This document shows, piece by piece, positions 6,015 to 10,752 of a DNA stretch of 10,752 nt. Origin of the DNA: an uncultured Collinsella sp. (GTDB taxonomy: Bacteria; Actinomycetota; Coriobacteriia; Coriobacteriales; Coriobacteriaceae); the NCBI GenBank assembly GCA_900555585.1, contig USLT01000016.1, positions 1-10,752 of the forward strand, written 5' to 3'. The notes beneath the pieces were generated by a model. The model was not told the origin of the DNA, did no database searches, and saw nothing but the letters and a program-made list of their open reading frames with translations. A program made the translations under genes and the position numbers. Position 1 is the first letter of the stretch. The number at the start of each line of letters is the position of its first letter.

Positions 6015-7982
6015 CTACTCGCCCTTGCGGACCTTGAGCGCCGCGGCGGAGAGCACCGCGCCCGAGAACGCGGCGGTGGCGATGCCGGCGAGCGCGGGGT
6101 CTCCCGTCTGGGGCAGGTCGCCCCGAGAGGGCTTCTTGCCCGAACCGGAGCCGCCGGATACGCCCGGCTTCTCAACCTGAGGCTTCTCAGGCTGCGGCTT
6201 CTCGGGTTGCGGCTTCTCAGGCTCGGGCTTCGGCACCTCGGGCTTCACGATGAGGCCTGCTTCGGGCAGAGCCGACCCATCATAACCGGCGTTGTGACCG
6301 AGCGCGTCGTAGGTGTCCTTGAACTCCGCGAAACCGACCTCGGTGTTGCCCTGGACCTTCCACATGCGCGCGGCGAAGACGCGCAGCGTGCTCTGGATAT
6401 CGGACGCGACGACGTCCTCCGTGACGATTCCGGGGTTGTCGCACCAGATGTGCATGGCTGCGCCCTTGATCCGCGGGTCATCGTCCTTCAGCACGTTCTC
6501 GTTGGCCTGGAACTTTGCAGGCGACCAGTTCTCGTACACGTGCTTATCCGGATCGAGGTGATCGAAGGACGCCTGCGGACGGCCGTCGTTCGGCTTGTCG
6601 TTCCTCAGGACGTAGTAGCCGAAGGTGCAGTTGACGTTGTAGAGAACGTCGTGGCCGCGCTTCAGGATATCCTCGAGCTTCGCGATCTGAGGGTTCCAGC
6701 CCATCTGAGACCAGTGCTCGACCTCGATCCACTGATGCAGCGCCACCTTCTGGGGCTTGAATCCCCATGTGTTCTCGCCGTAGTACATGCCATCGTTGTA
6801 CATACGGACGTTATAGCCCTTGCCGTGCACGAGCTCGGCGACCTCGTTGAGGTAGGTCGTCAGGACGTCGCGCCAATCGTGGCCCTCGCCCAGGGTCTTC
6901 ACCGCATGCGCATCGAGCACGGATCGGTAATCGCTTTGGAAGGGATTCCTATCGAACTCCATGTACTCGTCGCCGCCGATATTGAAGTCACGGCAGACGT
7001 CCGGGAACTCCTTGAAGAAGTCGCAGTACTCGGTGTAGAGCGACTTCATGTACTCGACCGCCTTGGGGTTGGTGACGTCGAGACCGTGCTCGAAATGCGT
7101 GCCCTTGTTGGAGACCTGGCCGTACTCGGGATGCGCCTTGAGGATCTGTGTGACGTGCCCGGGGCTGTCGAGCGACGGGATGACCTCGACGCCGTAGAGG
7201 CGGGCCGCCTCCAAGACCTTGCGCATCTCGTCCTTCGTCAGGAACTCGTCGCTCAGGATCGCGGGATCGGTCTCGCACTCGAGCCTGAAGCCCAGGTTCT
7301 CGCCGAAGTGGACCTCGAAGGCGTTCATGCGCAGATACGACAGGTCCTTGATCTGGGCGATCATCCATTCCTTGGTGAAGTACTTGCGCCCGCAGTCGAG
7401 GAACAGACGGCGCTCGGCCAGATCGGAGTGGTCCTCCACCAGACCGAAGGGCATGCCGCCCAGGGAGACGTGGTACGCCATGATGGTGCGCAGGGCGTAC
7501 ATGGCGGCGTTCTCGGTCGCAGCGGAGACCTTGACGTTCTCAGCAGAGACCTCGATGGCGTAGGCGTCGCTCTCGCCGCTCGACGCAAGCGACTCGTCGA
7601 GCGAGACGAAGAGGTCCGCCGCCTTTGCGTCGGCCTCCTTCCCCCAAATCATCGCCATGGGCTTCGCGACCAGCTTCTTCGCGGCGATCTCGGAGTTTAC
7701 GAGCTTGACGACGGTCTGCAGGCGGTCATTTCCCTCGAGCGAGGAGTCGACCACGATGCGGGACGCGGCACCGAGGGACCAAGATCCTGCGACCTCGGAC
7801 TGCGTATACGAATGCACCTGGGGGCACACCTTCGATGCGAGCTCGATATCCGTGAACCTGCCATCGACGGAGGCGCCCGCGGCCTCGTCGGCATGGGCGT
7901 GCGAAGCACGGCCGCCCAGACCCAGCGCGAGCGTGAGCCCGGTGGCGCACGCGCCCTGCACCAGCGTACGGCGCTTCATCAT
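6015..7982 (-). CDS. Secreted, LPxTG-anchored GH20 beta-N-acetylhexosaminidase
   Basis: 655 residues from the ATG at 7982 (GAAGGGAG precedes it; a second ATG follows directly). The signal peptide MMKRRTLVQG..AHA (1-31) has an RR pair and weak hydrophobic core resembling a Tat signal. A GH20 N-terminal domain spans about 70-185 (YAIEV..NAAMYALRTI), and the catalytic (beta/alpha)8 barrel about 186-545, with LDCGRKYF (195-202), DSPGH (272-276), the catalytic pair in GGDE (Asp338-Glu339), MYNDGM (394-399), HQW (416-418) and HIW (511-513). A Pro/Glu/Lys wall spanner (580-606), a Gly/Ser/Lys linker, LPQTG (623-627), a hydrophobic helix and a KVRKGE tail mark sortase anchoring. GH20 enzymes release GlcNAc/GalNAc or lacto-N-biose from glycan ends by substrate-assisted catalysis; the Asp orients the acetamido group and the Glu is the acid. 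Here the target is probably mucin, milk or dietary glycans (inference). The usual H-x-H..DDQGWR segment reads HFGENLGFR (225-233), so the subfamily may be unusual. Monocistronic. Confidence 0.93.
   Translation of the reverse strand: MMKRRTLVQGACATGLTLALGLGGRASHAHADEAAGASVDGRFTDIELASKVCPQVHSYTQSEVAGSWSLGAASRIVVDSSLEGNDRLQTVVKLVNSEIAAKKLVAKPMAMIWGKEADAKAADLFVSLDESLASSGESDAYAIEVSAENVKVSAATENAAMYALRTIMAYHVSLGGMPFGLVEDHSDLAERRLFLDCGRKYFTKEWMIAQIKDLSYLRMNAFEVHFGENLGFRLECETDPAILSDEFLTKDEMRKVLEAARLYGVEVIPSLDSPGHVTQILKAHPEYGQVSNKGTHFEHGLDVTNPKAVEYMKSLYTEYCDFFKEFPDVCRDFNIGGDEYMEFDRNPFQSDYRSVLDAHAVKTLGEGHDWRDVLTTYLNEVAELVHGKGYNVRMYNDGMYYGENTWGFKPQKVALHQWIEVEHWSQMGWNPQIAKLEDILKRGHDVLYNVNCTFGYYVLRNDKPNDGRPQASFDHLDPDKHVYENWSPAKFQANENVLKDDDPRIKGAAMHIWCDNPGIVTEDVVASDIQSTLRVFAARMWKVQGNTEVGFAEFKDTYDALGHNAGYDGSALPEAGLIVKPEVPKPEPEKPQPEKPQPEKPQVEKPGVSGGSGSGKKPSRGDLPQTGDPALAGIATAAFSGAVLSAAALKVRKGE
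6166..6225 (-). repeat. Four 15-bp tandem units coding the wall spanner
   Basis: Four imperfect 15-bp units begin GGCTTCTC on the plus strand at 6166, 6181, 6196 and 6211. They encode the repeated EKPQP-type pentapeptide of the GH20 enzyme's proline-rich spacer just before the LPQTG anchor. Whole-unit gain or loss would change spacer length without shifting the frame. Confidence 0.85.
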
Positions 7983-8066
7983 GTTCGATCTCCCTTCCAT
8001 ATGAAAACCGGTGCCTGCCCGGTCCGGCGCGGACCACGAGGACCAGGGGAGAGCCCGTGGCACCGG
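7983..8066 (-). promoter_or_regulatory. Structured 5' leader of the GH20 gene
   Basis: The leader contains an outer 8-bp pair CCGGTGCC (8008-8015) with GGCACCGG (8059-8066). It encloses a perfect hairpin GGTCCG-GCG-CGGACC (8021-8035) and a possible small GGGG/CCC stem (8046-8056). Together this could fold as a multibranch junction ahead of the ribosome site. I recognise no known riboswitch in it. Confidence 0.45.
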
Positions 8067-8094
8067 GATTCGCAGGCAAACCAAAAACAAGTGG

Positions 8095-8103
8095 ACTGTA
8101 GCA
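8095..8103 (-). promoter_or_regulatory. Possible extended -10 promoter of the GH20 gene
   Basis: On the minus strand the sequence TGCTACAGT matches an extended -10 (TG, one base, then a hexamer with four of six TATAAT bases). No good -35 is seen. Transcription would start near 8087 and give a leader of about 105 bases that contains the nested inverted repeats. Confidence 0.35.
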
Positions 8104-8153
8104 GAAACAGGTCCCTGATGGACTAACGATACCGCGGAGCTCATCGGTTTTTC

Positions 8154-8194
8154 GGCAAGCGCTCCCACATGGACACGTAGGGGGTGCGCTTGCC
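8154..8194. repeat. Inverted repeat in the GH20/small-gene divergent region
   Basis: Perfect 9-bp arms GGCAAGCGC (8154-8162) and GCGCTTGCC (8186-8194), continued inward by CCC/GGG after one mismatch. There is no T-run after it on either strand, so it is not a simple terminator. Its right arm overlaps the -35 candidate of the small membrane-protein gene, so a regulator-binding site is plausible. Confidence 0.55.
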
Positions 8195-8216
8195 ACCATA
8201 TCGAAACGGGTATCAT
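8190..8216 (+). promoter_or_regulatory. Candidate promoter of the small membrane-protein gene
   Basis: TTGCCA (8190-8195) and TATCAT (8211-8216) are separated by 15 bp, which is shorter than ideal. Transcription would begin near 8222, so the RNA would start with the hairpin at 8221-8243. Confidence 0.35.
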
Positions 8217-8220
8217 TACA

Positions 8221-8243
8221 GACGGCTCCCTCGCGGGGCCGTC
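8221..8243 (+). promoter_or_regulatory. GC hairpin in the leader of the small membrane-protein gene
   Basis: GACGGC (8221-8226) pairs with GCCGTC (8238-8243), and CCC with GGG inside, past one bulged T. TTCTTC follows. It resembles a weak intrinsic terminator, yet no plus-strand gene lies upstream. It is better read as an attenuator or as a 5'-end stabilising hairpin, 28 bp before the ATG. Confidence 0.5.
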
Positions 8244-8271
8244 TTCTTCACTCGATAGTCAGGGGGTACCC

Positions 8272-8655
8272 ATGTCTCAGAACCGCAAGATGCTCAAGCT
8301 CCTGAGCTTCGCTCAGGTCATCGCCGCAGTCGCCGCCGTCGTCATGGCCGTCGGCGCGGCCAACGGCGGACCCGTCGAGGGGTTCGTCGGGCAGGTCCCC
8401 GCGCTCGCCGTCTGCGGGCTCTTCGCGCTTTGCGGCCTGCTCTCCTTCTCCAGTGCCCTGTACGGCATCCGCGGCGCCAACCGCCCCTCGAGCCTCGGCG
8501 CCCACCGCATCCCCTCGGCACTCGGGCTGATCGCCGGAGGCGCGACGATCATCATCGCCGGAACCCCCGCCATCGTGCTTCCGTGCATCGTGATCATCGT
8601 CTCGGGTGCCGCCGTCTACCTCGATATCCAGGTCGTCAAGGAAGCCGACCGCTAG
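8272..8655 (+). CDS. Small four-helix membrane protein, function unknown
   Basis: 127 residues. I do not recognise a family. Four hydrophobic segments are visible: about 10-30, 42-66, 80-97 and 99-118. The basic N-terminus MSQNRKMLK and the basic loop RGANRPSSLGAHR (67-79) suggest, by the positive-inside rule, both ends and the central loop in the cytoplasm. The helices are rich in Ala, Gly and Val with few aromatic residues, and no charged residue lies inside a membrane segment, so an enzyme or ion-coupled transporter is unlikely. AGGGGG lies 5 bp before the ATG. It is a single-gene unit, divergent from GH20 and closed by a strong hairpin. GC-rich codon use matches its neighbours. That it is a real gene is fairly sure from ribosome site, hydrophobicity pattern and terminator; its role is open. 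Confidence 0.8.
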   Translation: MSQNRKMLKLLSFAQVIAAVAAVVMAVGAANGGPVEGFVGQVPALAVCGLFALCGLLSFSSALYGIRGANRPSSLGAHRIPSALGLIAGGATIIIAGTPAIVLPCIVIIVSGAAVYLDIQVVKEADR

Positions 8656-8697
8656 GCATCGCGCCCCGAAAGCCCCTGTCGCACGCGGACATCGCAT

Positions 8698-8742
8698 AAG
8701 GCGCCGCGCGCCCCGTCTACCATGTGGGGCGCGCGGCGCCTT
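8698..8742. terminator. 17-bp perfect inverted repeat, likely bidirectional terminator
   Basis: The left arm AAGGCGCCGCGCGCCCC (8698-8714) and its exact complement (8726-8742) surround an 11-base loop. On the plus strand it ends in CCTTTC, and on the minus strand in CCTTATG. The T-runs are short but the stem is very stable. It lies between two convergent genes and follows both of them. Confidence 0.75.
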
Positions 8743-8790
8743 TCATGTCCCGCAAGCGCGCGAGCCGCGAGAACCGAATGCGGTACCCCG

Positions 8791-8976
8791 CTAGGACCAG
8801 GGGCTATGCTCGAAAAGCGGCTCGGGCTCGGGGCGCCTATCGGAATAGGGGTCGTATCCGTCGTCGTCCTCGTTCTCGGCGCGCAGATAGGGATCGCGCG
8901 GCCGAAGGCGGCGCTCCCTGCGCAGCTTCTCGTCCAGCGCGCGACGCACCTCCTCAGGCGTGCTCTTCTTCACCAT
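8791..8976 (-). CDS. Small charged protein of 61 residues, unknown function
   Basis: I recognise no family. The N-terminal half (about 6-24) is a likely amphipathic helix rich in Arg, Lys and Glu (TPEEVRRALDEKLRRERR). The middle is acidic (NEDDDG, 35-40), and the C-terminal part is Pro/Tyr/Glu-rich and probably disordered, ending HSPWS. No cysteine, signal peptide or membrane segment. The ATG at 8976 has GGGAGG only 4 bp ahead; the next codon is GTG, at a better spacing of 7, and could be the true start. A promoter-like pair lies just upstream, and the 17-bp inverted repeat lies downstream. It follows clpB on the same strand, but a strong terminator stands between, so it is probably transcribed on its own. 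The opposite strand is also open here as part of an 8722-10566 shadow frame, so coding is likely but not certain. Confidence 0.65.
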   Translation of the reverse strand: MVKKSTPEEVRRALDEKLRRERRLRPRDPYLRAENEDDDGYDPYSDRRPEPEPLFEHSPWS

Positions 8977-9013
8977 AGGGCCTCCCTGCTCGGTCGAGAT
9001 GTTCTTTCAAGCA

Positions 9014-9042
9014 AGTGTAGCCGCGCGCGAGCGCGCATGCAA
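9014..9042 (-). promoter_or_regulatory. Promoter of the 61-residue ORF
   Basis: On the minus strand TTGCAT (9042-9037) and TACACT (9019-9014) are separated by exactly 17 bp, a good sigma-70-type arrangement. The -35 box overlaps the T-run of the clpB terminator. The expected start near 9007 leaves a leader of about 30 bases with GGGAGG before the ORF. Confidence 0.55.
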
Positions 9043-9083
9043 AAGGCCGGCGGCTCGAAGTCGAACCGCCGGCCCGCTTGCAT
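9037..9083 (-). terminator. Intrinsic terminator of clpB
   Basis: On the minus strand the 9-bp stem GGCCGGCGG (9074-9066) with CCGCCGGCC (9053-9045) is followed by TTTT (9044-9041). Outer arms ATGCAA (9037-9042) and TTGCAT (9078-9083) extend the palindrome across a short internal loop. It lies 29 bp after the clpB stop. Confidence 0.85.
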
Positions 9084-9111
9084 ATCGGAGCCCTCTTCGG
9101 GCGACCTGGCG

Positions 9112-10752
<1,641 letters not shown>

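Noticed and set aside
6166..6225. Tandem 15-bp units as a CRISPR or mobile repeat
   Set aside because: They are contiguous, in-frame and code for a proline-rich wall spanner.
6207..8126. A 639-codon open frame on the plus strand opposite GH20
   Set aside because: Repetitive Val/Leu/Asp/Glu composition, no domain, and fully explained by GC-rich codon use of the true gene.
7983..8216. A 78-codon N-terminal extension of GH20
   Set aside because: It would bury the signal peptide inside the protein, and a good ribosome site supports the start at 7982.

Overview
The window is GC-rich, densely coded DNA of the kind found in gut Coriobacteriia (Actinomycetota); a Collinsella/Olsenella-like genome is my best guess. 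This rests on base composition, the family mix (nickel maturation genes, multi-cluster flavoprotein, DUF5692-like membrane protein, sortase-anchored GH20 enzyme) and general gene style, not on a search. There are nine protein genes, one of them cut by the right edge. I see no tRNA, rRNA, CRISPR array, transposase or IS element.

Left region (1-4127): a minus-strand operon hypB - large Fe-S/FAD oxidoreductase - hypA, transcribed right to left. HypB and HypA are the nickel-delivery GTPase and metallochaperone. Between them lies a 938-residue protein that joins an N-terminal cysteine-rich ferredoxin-like module, a GltD/DPD-like FAD-NAD(P)H oxidoreductase module and a C-terminal ferredoxin. No nickel enzyme is present in the window, so the client is unknown.

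Middle (4128-5861): a TetR-family regulator gene runs divergently from hypB, with a strong terminator behind it, followed by a nine-helix membrane protein (DUF5692-like). Two perfect 15-bp palindromes of the form TTGACA-N3-TGTCAA lie between hypB and tetR. A third, one base from perfect, lies just before the membrane-protein gene. The simplest reading is one TetR regulon containing the nickel/flavoprotein operon, the regulator itself and the membrane protein. This is the most interesting system here and I know of no description of it.

Right-centre (5862-8655): a secreted, wall-anchored glycoside hydrolase family 20 enzyme (Tat-like signal peptide, catalytic Asp-Glu pair, Pro/Glu/Lys wall spanner, LPQTG anchor) on the minus strand, probably acting on host or dietary N-acetylhexosamine glycans. 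It is divergent from a small four-helix membrane protein of unknown function. The 289-bp divergent region holds a structured GH20 leader, a 9-bp-arm inverted repeat that could be an operator, and a leader hairpin for the small gene.

Right (8656-10752): a 17-bp perfect inverted repeat terminates the small membrane-protein gene and probably also a convergent 61-codon charged ORF. That ORF has a good-looking promoter overlapping the clpB terminator. The window ends inside clpB, whose disaggregase second ATPase domain and middle domain are visible.
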